DNA from: an uncultured Erythrobacter sp.
Lineage (GTDB): Bacteria > Pseudomonadota > Alphaproteobacteria > Sphingomonadales > Sphingomonadaceae
NCBI GenBank assembly: GCA_947503275.1
Contig: CANNCZ010000002.1
Coordinates: 826,733-890,732 of the forward strand
DNA: 64,000 bases
Direction of reading: 5' to 3'
The notes under the pieces were generated by a model. The model was not told the origin of the DNA, ran no database searches, and was given only the letters and a program-made list of their open reading frames with translations. The translations under genes were made by a program, and so were the position numbers. Shown here one piece after another: positions 42,901-50,866 of this stretch (position 1 is the stretch's first letter; the number at the start of each line of letters is the position of its first letter).

Positions 42901-44683
42901 CCGTTTCAATAACATCTGCGCGTTCCATCAGGTTATCAGCCGCAACGCCCGGCGGTAACTCAAGCGTGAATTCGTGGATCGTGCCAAGCTCGCGATCTGT
43001 GAGCCGGGTCGGCATTTCCGAGAGTACGCGGAAGCCAAAATTCTCCAGCGCCGGAACAGCATCGGAAAGCGGCATTTCGCCGCTCGTGTGATATATCTTC
43101 AAACGCAGATCGCCGATTGGGTCATGCGCCAGTTTGTAGAGGCGGCATGTTCGTGCCTGCGGATCATCGCTCAAAGCGATGGCGCGCAATTCTGTAATGT
43201 CTAGCGCGGCCTCGGCTGCGCCATATCGCGCGCGATACCCCGTCGGAAACGCTCCTGCGTAACGCTGAGCGATGGCGAGCACGCGCGAACTTTCATCAGC
43301 TTCGGCCAAGTGCGCTTCGACAGCTTCGTCCCACCCTTTGAGCAGGTCCACCAATTCGGCCTCAATCTTGGCTGCATTTGGCATTTCGCCAGTGGCACGC
43401 GAGTCGAGCAAATATTGCAGCATGGCGAGAGTGCCGCCTTCGACTTCAAGGCTCCAACTGAGTAGGTCGATCCCGGTTGTCTTGGTCAAAAGGTCCTGAA
43501 TTTGCAGGCGCACACCCGTCGAGAGCGTATCACGCGGCAGCCAGACAAATGCGAATACGTGCCGCTCCAGCGCCGATTGCACGAGGATCAGCCGCGGGCG
43601 CGGACGATCAACCAGGCTCATCATAGCCGTTGCCAGCCGCTCAATATCCGCCGTGGCAAATCCGGTCAGCAGGTCATGCGGCAGCGATGTGAATGCGTGG
43701 ATAAGCGCCTTTCCAGCATGGCCAGAAGGGTCAAAACCGAGGCTGTTTGTGATGTCGCTCAACGCCTGACGCAGGACAGGTATCTCGCCCGGCGGTGTGG
43801 CGAGTGCCGCACTGGTCCAAACACCAGTATGGACGGAAAGCGCAGTGACTTTTTTGCCTTCCCGAACAGGCACAATGAACAGATCAAGCGGTGCGCGGCG
43901 ATGCACGGTGGAAAGGCGATTGGCTTTAATGACCAAGAGGTGACGCGCAGAGCCACTAGGCCCGGTTTGGTCGAACCAGTCAAAGGCACGATCAAAGGAT
44001 GCATCGGCGAGAATTTGACGCGCGCTTTTGCGGCAAACGCCAAGCACGCCGCTTTCCTTGCCATCGCGGTGGCGGGTCAAATGGCCAAGCTGCGTCAGCA
44101 TTCCTTCATTGAGCCATGTAAGCAGAGCAGCATTTTCGGCGTCGCTCGCGTCCATTGTCTCCGCATCGCTGGCCATGGCTGTGCGCATTTTCGGCCAGTC
44201 ATTCACAGCCGCGCGGACATCACCCAATGTGACACGCAGTTCTGCGATTAGGTCACGCCGCTGACGGGCATCGACACGCGGGGTTTCGATATAGATGAAG
44301 GACTCGCGCGAACCTGCACCACTGGCCTTGGTCAGACTTTTCAGCGCGCCCGTTTTGTCGCGTTCTACACCCACAACCGGATGGATCAGCTGGTGAATGC
44401 TCAGACCTTGCGCAGTGATCGTCGCCGCGATGGAATCGACCAGAAACGGCATGTCGTCATTAATGATTGCAATGCGCAGTCGGCGCTCGCCAGTGTCCGA
44501 TTCGAGTTTGAGCGATGATCGCGCCGCAGCGCGCGTTTGCGCCGCATCAAGCAGGAAGGCGGCGGCATCGTCGAGAGCTTTGCCATCCAGCGGAGTGTCG
44601 CCCGGTAGGATCGCCGCTTTGAGGTGCTTTTTCAGCTCTTGCCGCAGGGGTGATTTCCCGCTGCCCGACGTCTTAGCGTTCAT
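39995..44683 (-). CDS. Large NAD-dependent glutamate dehydrogenase (GDH-180 type)
   Basis: A 1562-residue protein of the large NAD-specific glutamate dehydrogenase family, which oxidises glutamate to 2-oxoglutarate and ammonia. The N-terminal half is regulatory (ACT-like segment ERRLRIAIINDDMPFLVDSIAA). The catalytic domain in the C-terminal half contains GGLRWSDRRDDFRTE, KNAVIVPSGAKGGFY with the catalytic Lys, MSGDVFGNGML and WFGGIGTYIKAE. The family length and order fit. I start at ATG 44683 (MNAKTSGSG); a GTG nine codons upstream is possible. It is transcribed alone, 49 nt before the ferredoxin-reductase gene on the same strand. Confidence 0.96.
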   Translation of the reverse strand: MNAKTSGSGKSPLRQELKKHLKAAILPGDTPLDGKALDDAAAFLLDAAQTRAAARSSLKLESDTGERRLRIAIINDDMPFLVDSIAATITAQGLSIHQLIHPVVGVERDKTGALKSLTKASGAGSRESFIYIETPRVDARQRRDLIAELRVTLGDVRAAVNDWPKMRTAMASDAETMDASDAENAALLTWLNEGMLTQLGHLTRHRDGKESGVLGVCRKSARQILADASFDRAFDWFDQTGPSGSARHLLVIKANRLSTVHRRAPLDLFIVPVREGKKVTALSVHTGVWTSAALATPPGEIPVLRQALSDITNSLGFDPSGHAGKALIHAFTSLPHDLLTGFATADIERLATAMMSLVDRPRPRLILVQSALERHVFAFVWLPRDTLSTGVRLQIQDLLTKTTGIDLLSWSLEVEGGTLAMLQYLLDSRATGEMPNAAKIEAELVDLLKGWDEAVEAHLAEADESSRVLAIAQRYAGAFPTGYRARYGAAEAALDITELRAIALSDDPQARTCRLYKLAHDPIGDLRLKIYHTSGEMPLSDAVPALENFGFRVLSEMPTRLTDRELGTIHEFTLELPPGVAADNLMERADVIETAIADVLNGRSEDDPFNRLVTGGGLDAKEAVWLRAIYRYLRQTGITFTIYTVVDALRRAPAVTQAMIDLFVARHDPDFQGGRAAAITAATTGYQRGLAKVSAINDDRLLRLYSAVIDAILRTNAFAPAGEEALAFKIDSSLVPGLPKPVPWREIFVYSRRVEGIHLRSGAVARGGLRWSDRRDDFRTEILGLMKAQKVKNAVIVPSGAKGGFYPKQLPSPAIDRDAWAAEGQASYEVFIRTLLSVTDNIVDGKVVHPQSVRIHDGEDPYFVVAADKGTARFSDVANGIAEAAGFWLDDAFASGGSNGYDHKAMGITARGAWVSVQRHFLEMGVDVQTDAITVAGCGDMSGDVFGNGMLLSKAIKLVAAFDHRHIFIDPDPDPAASWKERKRLFELPRSSWEDYDSALISKGGGVFSRDLKRIKLPKKARDLLGIEEKEIEPDELVSTIMKSQVDLIWFGGIGTYIKAEHESHLDVGDPANDALRVNARELRAKVIGEGANLGTTQAGRIEYSLNGGRINTDFIDNSAGVDCSDNEVNIKIALAAATREGALTETKRNNLLAKMTDEVADIVLESNRLQALALSIAETGGAGASASYVRLIEQLEEMGALDSRNEGLLDAEAYTRRAADGRGLTRPELAVLLSSTKLALQDAIEASGLPDDPCLEPSLIELFPAPMRSKFAGQIKDHRLRRELIATDLSNRIVNRLGLIHAYELPEEEGVGLADVAAAFIVVEQLFGLQELWDDIDRETMNETARLSLLDRLAAAVGNLMSDVLRTASGRVEAGAMIEQLRGGVAILCEARGTLISGETLDRSEALRAGFTAQGCPRKLADRVADLFDYDGSVGLAHLALSTGIDPKELTRAFGEIGHRVGLDWAQGTAAHMSPSDVWERLLVDGLARDFQHMRLEFLRRLTRRKAAKDDPSKAVAQWAQRNSAAVEQFQAMIVRAQSRPPVAPAVLAQIASQARNLLER

Positions 44684-44817
44684 CGCCTGTATGCTCCTGA
44701 CATCCTGCACCCGGCTTGAGGCTTTGAAATTATGTTATGCCAGGTTGTTTTTATCGTGCCGCCACTCTTACGCCCAATGGGGTGTAAGGCGCAACCAAGA
44801 TAACGCAGTAAAAGCCC

Positions 44818-45810
44818 TTAGGCCGCTACGGCTTCGCAGGCTCTGATTGTCATTTCGAGTGAACGCAGTCGTGCCTGCGGATCATAGGTCGCACCGCACA
44901 GGACAATCTCATCGGCTTTGGTGCGCTGAGTGAACGCTTCGATCGCATCACGCACCATACCCGGCGTGCCCACCGCGGCGGCCTGACCCAAGTGATTGAG
45001 CATAGCGCGCGCAGGGGCGGGAAGCGTCGAAGTGTAGTCGGAGATTGGTGGCGGAAGTTTACCCGGTGTGCCTGTGCGCAGTGCGACAAAGCTCTGTTGC
45101 TGACTAGAAGCGAGATCGCGCGCGGCCTCTTGCGTATCGGCGGCAAAGACATTCATCGCGACCATAACATGCGGTTGTGCGAGCGCTTCGCTTGGCTGAA
45201 AATCGCGGCGATACAGTTCGAGCGCTGCGTCCAGATGATCAGGTGCGAAATGCGCGGCAAAGGCATAGGGCATGCCGAGTTTGGCTGCGAGACTTGCGCC
45301 AAATAGGCTGGAACCTAGCATCCAGAATTCGATGTTTGATCCAAGGCCCGGTGTCGCCTTGACCGGGAGCTCAACGTCACCAGTCAACAAGGCGCGCAGT
45401 TCCAACACGTCTTGAGGAAAGTACTCCGACGCCTGGTGCAGGTCTTTGCGCAGAGCGCGCTGCAATTCTGGTCCAGCCCCCGGCGCGCGGCCCAGACCCA
45501 GATCGATGCGACCGGGAAACAATGCGTCGAGCGTGCCGAATTGCTCGGCGATCTGAAACGGGGTGTGGTTGGGCAGCATGATCCCGCCGGACCCGATGCG
45601 GATGCGACTGGTCGCATTGCCGATATGCGCCAGCACCACTGAAGTCGCGCCGCCAGCGATGCCATCCATCGCGTGATGTTCGGCGACCCAGAACCGCTTG
45701 CAACCCAAATCCTCTGCCGTGCGAGCAAGTTGTGTCGCGGCATCGAACGCTTCGCTGACCGTCCCGCCTTCGCGCACGGGGACCAGATCAAGGACGGAAA
45801 ATTCGGTCAT
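44818..45810 (-). CDS. LLM-class flavin-dependent oxidoreductase (MsnO8-type)
   Basis: A 330-residue bacterial-luciferase-like TIM-barrel monooxygenase. The start FSVLDLVPVREGGTVSEAFDAA, AEHHAMDGIAGGATSVVLAHIG, GSGGIMLPNHTPFQIAEQFGTL and RIDLGLGRAPGA are MsnO8-family signatures. Such enzymes use reduced FMN (or F420) to oxidise small organic substrates. The reductase partner and substrate are unknown. The ATG at 45810 overlaps the TPR gene stop by 4 nt, so these two are co-translated. Confidence 0.9.
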   Translation of the reverse strand: MTEFSVLDLVPVREGGTVSEAFDAATQLARTAEDLGCKRFWVAEHHAMDGIAGGATSVVLAHIGNATSRIRIGSGGIMLPNHTPFQIAEQFGTLDALFPGRIDLGLGRAPGAGPELQRALRKDLHQASEYFPQDVLELRALLTGDVELPVKATPGLGSNIEFWMLGSSLFGASLAAKLGMPYAFAAHFAPDHLDAALELYRRDFQPSEALAQPHVMVAMNVFAADTQEAARDLASSQQQSFVALRTGTPGKLPPPISDYTSTLPAPARAMLNHLGQAAAVGTPGMVRDAIEAFTQRTKADEIVLCGATYDPQARLRSLEMTIRACEAVAA

Positions 45811-46721
45811 AGCGGCTCCTGCGAAACTGCCTGTGCAGGGGCCAGAGTAGAAGGGGGTCCGAGTTGTGCAAGGTAGTCTTGCGCAGTCAGTGCGGCATCT
45901 GTTGCAGGGGCCAAGTCGATCACCGATTGCCAGCTCGCCCGCGCCGCCTCATCGCGGCCCGAAAGCACCGCGATGACGCCCGCCTCAAGGCCGATTGCCG
46001 ATCCGGTCACAAGATCGCTTGGCGCCTGAGCGCCCCTCCCGCTGGCCGCGCTGGCCGCGCCCGCCGCCTCAATCGCGACCTGTGCTGCATCCAGCCGTTC
46101 CAAGCGGCGCAGCAATGTCGCCTGAAGCAGCCAGCTTTCCGCATTGGCTGGGTCAAGTTGTGTTGCAAGCTCCAATTGGACGAGCGCATCTTCGGGCCGG
46201 TTTTGCGCAACCAAAGCGCGCGCCAGATCGGTGGCCGCAATCGCCTGTAGCGGCGCGGAAGCGGCCTCGCCTGCTTCCAACAGCGCGCGCGTCAGCAAAA
46301 TCTCCGCCATCGCATGTTGCCCGCCCGCCAGCGCAGCATTGCCCGCCATAGAGCCAAACCGCGCCTTTGCGCGCAGTTCGCCTGCGGGTATCTCATCGCG
46401 CGCCGCAGAAAAGGCGGTGATCGCATCGTCCCAGCGACCAAGCTCTGTCGCGGCCAAGCCAAGGCAATGGTTCGCCAGCACCCGGTCCGCACCTGTCGTC
46501 TCATTACGTTGCACTTGCGCCAAAGTGTGCGCGCGCGACGCATCATCGTCCAGCTGTTCGAGACACTGCGCCAACCATTTCGCCGCAGGGTCTGTGGGCG
46601 CAGTGTCGTCTTCGCGCACCTGCCTCTCGCGCACCTCAGAATGACCATCGGTTAATGGCATCGTGTTGGGATTGGGGCCCACTTGTAGCGCGGCGAGGAT
46701 GAGGGATGAGGTTAGAATCAC
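45807..46721 (-). CDS. Exported tetratricopeptide-repeat protein
   Basis: A 304-residue Ala-rich helical protein. A short hydrophobic start (MILTSSLILAALQVG) looks like a weak signal peptide, and an acidic linker follows. TPR-like helical pairs are seen from about residue 60 to 230: GLAATELGRWDDAITAFSAA, LARALVAQNRPEDALVQLELATQLDPANAESWLLQATLLRRLERLDAAQ. TPRs mediate protein contacts, so a scaffold role is likely but the partner is not known. It starts with GTG 46721; ATG 46661 is an alternative that would drop the signal-like part. It overlaps the LLM oxidoreductase gene downstream. Confidence 0.75.
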   Translation of the reverse strand: MILTSSLILAALQVGPNPNTMPLTDGHSEVRERQVREDDTAPTDPAAKWLAQCLEQLDDDASRAHTLAQVQRNETTGADRVLANHCLGLAATELGRWDDAITAFSAARDEIPAGELRAKARFGSMAGNAALAGGQHAMAEILLTRALLEAGEAASAPLQAIAATDLARALVAQNRPEDALVQLELATQLDPANAESWLLQATLLRRLERLDAAQVAIEAAGAASAASGRGAQAPSDLVTGSAIGLEAGVIAVLSGRDEAARASWQSVIDLAPATDAALTAQDYLAQLGPPSTLAPAQAVSQEPL

Positions 46722-46735
46722 AAGAGGGGTTTCCG

Positions 46736-47467
46736 TCAGTAAAAGCTGCTCACGATCGACTTCAAAAGCGCGATATCTTGGTCGCGCGAGAGCCGGTGAT
46801 CGCCATCCTTTATCAGTGTTACCTGTATGTCGTCCGAACGCAGAGCTTCAGCCAATTTCAAGCTGGTCTGCCAAGGGACATCGGCATCGCGCTGACCATG
46901 GATCAGGCGGACAGGACACGTCAGCGCAATCTCGCCATCGAGCTGCAACTGCTCCTCGGCATCTGCAAAAAAGCCCGGATGCGTCGGTGTTGGCTCGGGG
47001 CCATAGGGGTTCTCTTCCAATAGCACCTCGCCTTTTGCGAGCGTTGCGCGCTTATCATCGGAAAATCCCCAGCGGGTGAAATCAGGCGCGGCAGCGATGC
47101 CGATTACCCCGGCCAAGCGCTCCTTAATCCGATCTGCGACCAACAGCATCAGCCACCCGCCCATAGAGGAGCCGATCAGCAGAATTGGACCCGTCGTATG
47201 GGCATCGACCAACGAAGCCACCTCATCGCACCAGCGCGACAAAGTTCCATCGGCAAAGTCACCCGAACTGACCCCACAACCCGAATAATCGAGCAAAAGG
47301 CATGCGCGCCCCTGTGCCTGCGCTTCTGCGAACAGGGCAGTGGCTTTGCCGCCTGTCATGTCGGACATATATCCGGGCAGGAACACTAAAGTCGGACCCA
47401 GCCCTTGTGCGCGGCGAAAGGCAATCCGGCGGCCATCGGGCATTTCGTGGTGTTGTACAGCGTCCAT
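46736..47467 (-). CDS. Alpha/beta hydrolase (serine hydrolase)
   Basis: A 243-residue hydrolase with no signal peptide. The oxyanion loop FLPGYMSDMTGGKA, the DYSGCGVSSGDFADG segment, the nucleophile elbow GSSMGGW, the acid in LIHGQRDADVPW and the catalytic His in DGDHRLSRDQD are all present. It resembles ABHD10-type thioesterase/carboxylesterase proteins. Substrate is unknown. I choose ATG 47467 (MDAVQHHEMPDGR) because the upstream in-frame starts run into the divergent phosphatase gene. It is followed 15 nt later by the TPR gene on the same strand. Confidence 0.87.
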   Translation of the reverse strand: MDAVQHHEMPDGRRIAFRRAQGLGPTLVFLPGYMSDMTGGKATALFAEAQAQGRACLLLDYSGCGVSSGDFADGTLSRWCDEVASLVDAHTTGPILLIGSSMGGWLMLLVADRIKERLAGVIGIAAAPDFTRWGFSDDKRATLAKGEVLLEENPYGPEPTPTHPGFFADAEEQLQLDGEIALTCPVRLIHGQRDADVPWQTSLKLAEALRSDDIQVTLIKDGDHRLSRDQDIALLKSIVSSFY

Positions 47468-47563
47468 GCGCACGCTTTTGCCCGGATTGCTTGGGTGGAT
47501 GCAAGGGCCGCCCACCGTGTGGCTTGTCATGGGCACGCAATGCATGCGACGTATCGTGCCACC

Positions 47564-49225
47564 ATGATCAAAACCGACACGTTTGTGCAACCCTCACCCG
47601 CTTCAACTGGCCTCTCTCGCAGAGGCATATTCGCGCTTGCAGGAGCAACGGCCGCCATCGCCGCGACCCCTGTCCATGCGCGCACATTCGGCACCGGGTT
47701 CACGCATTGCGTGGCGAGCGGAGAGCCGCAGGCGGACAGCGTATTGCTTTGGACCCGCTATGTCAGCGACACTGAGACAACGCTTGATTGGCAAATTAGC
47801 GAAAGCGCCGAGTTCACCAGCATTATTGCAGAAGGGCAGGTGAGTGCCTCACCAAACCGTGACTTTTGCGCAAAGGCGACCGCGAGCGGCCTGACGCCGG
47901 ATCGCTGGTATTTCTATCGTTTTATAGCACCCGGCGGGATCAGCTCACCCGTGGGCCGGACGCGCACTTTGCCGCAAGGGCCATCGTCCAAATTCCGCCT
48001 TGCCGTGTTTTCCTGTGCCAATTTCGGGTTTGGCTGGTTCAACGCCTATGCCCATGCGGCCGAGGCCAATGATTGCGATCTCGCGGTGCATTTGGGCGAC
48101 TACATCTATGAGTATGGCGGCGGCACTTACCCTTCGGCGGGCCAACGTCATCCAGAACGTAACCTCGAACCTGAAAACGAGATTGTGGCGCTCGCTGACT
48201 ACCGCCTGCGCTATGCCACCTATCGGAAGGATGCCGACCTACAACGGCTGCATCAGGTCCTGCCTATGGTCGCGGTGTGGGATGACCATGAAAGCGCCAA
48301 TGACAGCTGGAAAGACGGTGCGCAAAACCACCAAAGCGAAACCGAAGGCAGCTGGGACGTGCGCAAGAGCGTGGCCAAGCGGGTTTATAGCGAATGGATG
48401 CCGGTCTCCGATGCGCCCTATTCCACCTATGACATTGGCGATCTGGCAACCCTGTTCCGGCTCGACACCCGGCTTGAGGGGCGTGAGGAGCAGTTCAACA
48501 TTCGCCAGCTGATTGCGGGTCAGGAAAACCCCGAGGCGATGATCGCCGCCTTGGATGCGTTTCGTGACGGCGATTACGCCGATCCCGCCCGCCAATTGCT
48601 GGGTACGGCACAGGAACAATGGCTCACGGACGGGCTTGCTGCATCAAAGGCGCGTGGAGCGACATGGCAGGTGCTGGTGCAGCAAGTGCTGATGGGTAAG
48701 CTGTCATCACCCACCGGCATGCTGGAGATGTTGGGTGACAATGCGCCTCCCTTTATCCGCAATCGTGTTACGGCTTCCGCCATGGCAGCCGAAGCGGGCC
48801 TGCCGCTCAATATGGATGCATGGGATGGCTATCCTGCGGCGCGCAACCGGGTGTTTGAAGGGGCTTTGTCGGCTGATGCGAACCTTTTGGTTCTCGCGGG
48901 CGACACGCATAATGGCTGGGCCTTTGATCTTGCTCATGAGGGTGAGAAAGTGGGCGTGGAATTGGGTGTGTGTTCCGTTAGCTCGCCGGGATTTGAAACC
49001 TATTTGCCGGTTCCGCCGGAGCAAATGGCGCAGCTTGTGGTCGGCACCAATGAAGAGCTGAAATGGGCGGACACCGCACAGCGCGGCTATATGACGGTTG
49101 AGCTAACGCCTGCGCGCGCGACTACCGAATACCGTTTCGTCAGTGGTATTCGCCAGCGTTCAACTCAGCTTGCAGGGACCAAAAGCATCACATGCGAGGC
49201 TGGCTCGAATGCGCTTTCAATTTAA
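47564..49225 (+). CDS. PhoD-type alkaline phosphatase/phosphodiesterase, Tat-exported
   Basis: A 553-residue secreted metallophosphatase. The leader GLSRRGIFALAGATAAIAATPVHA is a twin-arginine signal, fitting the PhoD family, which is exported folded with Ca/Fe. An N-terminal Fe-binding-like domain with FTHCVASGEPQADSVLLWTRY is followed by the catalytic part: VFSCANFGFGWFNAY, LAVHLGDYIYEYGG, AVWDDHESANDSWKDG and LAGDTHNGWAFDL. The metal ligands expected in the motifs GDY, DDHE and GDTHN are visible. It probably scavenges phosphate from phosphodiesters. No pho-box-like site is obvious upstream. Confidence 0.92.
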   Translation: MIKTDTFVQPSPASTGLSRRGIFALAGATAAIAATPVHARTFGTGFTHCVASGEPQADSVLLWTRYVSDTETTLDWQISESAEFTSIIAEGQVSASPNRDFCAKATASGLTPDRWYFYRFIAPGGISSPVGRTRTLPQGPSSKFRLAVFSCANFGFGWFNAYAHAAEANDCDLAVHLGDYIYEYGGGTYPSAGQRHPERNLEPENEIVALADYRLRYATYRKDADLQRLHQVLPMVAVWDDHESANDSWKDGAQNHQSETEGSWDVRKSVAKRVYSEWMPVSDAPYSTYDIGDLATLFRLDTRLEGREEQFNIRQLIAGQENPEAMIAALDAFRDGDYADPARQLLGTAQEQWLTDGLAASKARGATWQVLVQQVLMGKLSSPTGMLEMLGDNAPPFIRNRVTASAMAAEAGLPLNMDAWDGYPAARNRVFEGALSADANLLVLAGDTHNGWAFDLAHEGEKVGVELGVCSVSSPGFETYLPVPPEQMAQLVVGTNEELKWADTAQRGYMTVELTPARATTEYRFVSGIRQRSTQLAGTKSITCEAGSNALSI

Positions 49226-49413
49226 TCCCGGCTGAAAATTTCCTCAATCGGAAGCGCAAACACTTCGGAGATTGAGAATGCCAGTGGGAGTGAGGGATCA
49301 TACCGCCCCTTCTCAATCGCATTCACGCTCTGGCGGCTTACGCCGAGCCGGTCGGCCAGATCCTGCTGGCTCCAATCCCGCTCTGCGCGCAGGACTTTGA
49401 GGCGGTTCTTCAC
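49222..49413 (-). CDS. Small XRE-family transcriptional regulator
   Basis: A 63-residue Cro/CI-type helix-turn-helix protein: NRLKVLRAERDWSQQDLADRLGVSRQSVNAIEKGRYDPSLPLAFSISEVF. Proteins of this type commonly regulate their own operon. GTG 49413 is chosen because it forms a GTGA overlap with the stop of the upstream membrane-protein gene (49410-49413). It is the last gene in a four-gene minus-strand run, whose upstream region carries a 28-nt palindrome. It converges with the PhoD gene, whose 3' end overlaps by 4 nt. Confidence 0.9.
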   Translation of the reverse strand: MKNRLKVLRAERDWSQQDLADRLGVSRQSVNAIEKGRYDPSLPLAFSISEVFALPIEEIFSRD

Positions 49414-50042
49414 AGAGCGCCCCAAGTGCCGTGCTCAACCCGGTTCACCGCCGCGCCGATCATCAGGCCAAAGAACCAGATCATCGCGAACCAATAAGCA
49501 TCGATACGCACCACCAATTCCGCCGCCTCCAGAAATCCCCAGATCGAGGCTGAACTGAGCGCAATGGCAGACGCAATCAACGTCTGGCGGATGGTCAGCA
49601 CCCGAATGAACTCGTCGGTTTCCTCGATGATAAGCCGGCCCGTAGCCCAAAACACCCCGCTGACAGCAAGTCCGGTGAGCACAGCGAACACAAATATAAC
49701 GGCGCGCGGTGGATCCAGCTCATTTCCGAGAAATTCGGTTGCCGCAAAACCCAGCACGTAGAGCGAAGTGCAAATCGCCACCCGCTTGATATAGCGTTGT
49801 TGCGCCGCGCCCCTTGCAAGGCATCCCGGCTCCGCACTGCTCGCCAGCATATAGGCAGAGCGCATCATGGCGATGAAGTTGGTGATCGGGATCAGCATGA
49901 GCATGATCAGCACGCCTTTGCCTTCGATCGCTTCGGACACCCCTAAGCCGACCACCAATGCGGTGGAGAGCAAGGTGAGAGCGCCCCAAAAGAATGGCCC
50001 TCGGCCCAGAACGCCGGATGTTTGTTTGGCTGCCTTGGTCAT
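49410..50042 (-). CDS. Membrane protein, paralogue of its upstream neighbour
   Basis: A 210-residue protein with about six hydrophobic segments. Its C-terminal part (GVFWATGRLIIEETDEFIRVLTIRQTLIAS, then WFFGLMIGAAVNRVEHGTWG) aligns with the 143-residue protein encoded just upstream (GVFWAVMRLLVEERDEYMRMLFVRQALFAT, then WFMGLGLGAIYNQVTMGDTF). The two therefore share a module of three or four spans with a conserved D/E-D-E-(Y/F)-x-R loop. The function is unknown. It is coupled to both neighbours by short overlaps, and the regulator gene follows. ATG 50042 begins the first sensible N-terminus. Confidence 0.75.
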   Translation of the reverse strand: MTKAAKQTSGVLGRGPFFWGALTLLSTALVVGLGVSEAIEGKGVLIMLMLIPITNFIAMMRSAYMLASSAEPGCLARGAAQQRYIKRVAICTSLYVLGFAATEFLGNELDPPRAVIFVFAVLTGLAVSGVFWATGRLIIEETDEFIRVLTIRQTLIASAIALSSASIWGFLEAAELVVRIDAYWFAMIWFFGLMIGAAVNRVEHGTWGAL

Positions 50043-50470
50043 TGGCCTGGCTCCTTGCGAAAGGTGTCGCCCATGGTCACTTGATTGTAGATCGCGCCCA
50101 ATCCAAGTCCCATGAACCATATGAACGCTGCTCCAAACCCACCATTGCCCGGCGGGACGAGTTCGAAATTCTGCAGCCATTGCCATATGGTCACGATGGT
50201 TAGGCAAAACCCTGTTGCGAACAGGGCTTGGCGCACAAACAACATACGCATGTATTCATCGCGTTCCTCGACGAGCAAACGCATGACGGCCCAGAACACC
50301 CCGATCAACGGCAATGCGGGCACGATGGCCAAGGCATAGGCGAGTGGGCCTTGAGGGGCGAGCGCTTGAAACAGCCATTTCGCGCCAAATAGCGCCACCA
50401 TGTAAAGGGTCATAAAGACGGCGATGCGGCGCAGGTAACGCTTTACCGCGGGGCTTGTATTTTTCGTCAT
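50039..50470 (-). CDS. Small membrane protein, shared module with next gene
   Basis: A 143-residue protein with four hydrophobic segments (YLRRIAVFMTLYMVALFGAKWLF, YALAIVPALPLIGVFWAVMRLL, LFATGFCLTIVTIWQWL, AAFIWFMGLGLGAIYNQ). The loop EERDEYMRMLFVRQ and the C-terminal segment match the larger paralogue encoded downstream. It overlaps that gene's ATG by 4 nt. I do not recognise a named family. It could form a two-component membrane complex with the paralogue, controlled by the XRE protein. Confidence 0.72.
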   Translation of the reverse strand: MTKNTSPAVKRYLRRIAVFMTLYMVALFGAKWLFQALAPQGPLAYALAIVPALPLIGVFWAVMRLLVEERDEYMRMLFVRQALFATGFCLTIVTIWQWLQNFELVPPGNGGFGAAFIWFMGLGLGAIYNQVTMGDTFRKEPGQ

Positions 50471-50473
50471 GGT

Positions 50474-50668
50474 TCAGGCGTCCTGATGGCAGAATTTGCG
50501 TGCGCAGCTTCCGCTCGTTGCCGGCAGAACCAGCACGGCGGCTGCCAGCGGGGGCAGAAACACAGATGCCTGCTTGGCCACGTTTTCAGGCAAAATTCCC
50601 ACTGCGCCCATCAGAGCGACAAGGATGATGGCCGCGGCCCAGAGGCAAGCTTTGAGAATCATCGGCAT
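50474..50668 (-). CDS. Very small membrane protein, first gene of XRE operon
   Basis: A 64-residue protein with two hydrophobic segments (LKACLWAAAIILVALMGAVGIL and VFLPPLAAAVLVL) and a Cys-rich C-terminus (GSCARKFCHQ). It starts 3 nt before the 143-residue membrane gene, on the same strand. No family is recognised. Position suggests it belongs to the same membrane complex. An in-frame ATG two codons in is an alternative start. Confidence 0.6.
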   Translation of the reverse strand: MPMILKACLWAAAIILVALMGAVGILPENVAKQASVFLPPLAAAVLVLPATSGSCARKFCHQDA

Positions 50669-50701
50669 TGGTAAAGCTCCCTTTCAAATATGGAAAGGAA
50701 A

Positions 50702-50729
50702 CTTGTCATTAATCGATGCTTATGTCAAG
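50702..50729. promoter_or_regulatory. 28-nt imperfect palindrome, candidate operator for the XRE operon
   Basis: The arms CTTGTCATTA and TAATG/ATGTCAAG form an imperfect inverted repeat with half-site CTTGWCATWA, centred 50716. On the minus strand it contains TTGACA (50728-50723), a consensus -35, about 55 nt before the small membrane-protein start at 50668. It lies in the divergent 198-nt region before thrS and might affect both. The XRE protein is the obvious candidate binder. Confidence 0.4.
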
Positions 50730-50804
50730 CGTGCTTTCCATTCCTCACATTCATGTTGCATGCGTCTTTGTGTGTTTCTCTTCAAAATTGCAGAAACGCG
50801 CGAA

Positions 50805-50820
50805 CACCGCTCTTTCGGTG
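50805..50820 (+). promoter_or_regulatory. Small hairpin in the thrS leader
   Basis: CACCG-CTCTTT-CGGTG lies 47 nt before the thrS ATG. There is no T-run, so it is not an intrinsic terminator. It could be part of a translational operator, as known for thrS in enterobacteria, but no tRNA-like mimicry is visible. Confidence 0.2.
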
Positions 50821-50866
50821 CACGCAGGACTGTGGCAGGTGCGCGGCCAAACTACGGACGATAGAA

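Noticed and set aside
50690-50866. 59-codon N-terminal extension of threonyl-tRNA synthetase
   Set aside because: Cys-rich, no family similarity, and the TGS domain begins exactly at ATG 50867.
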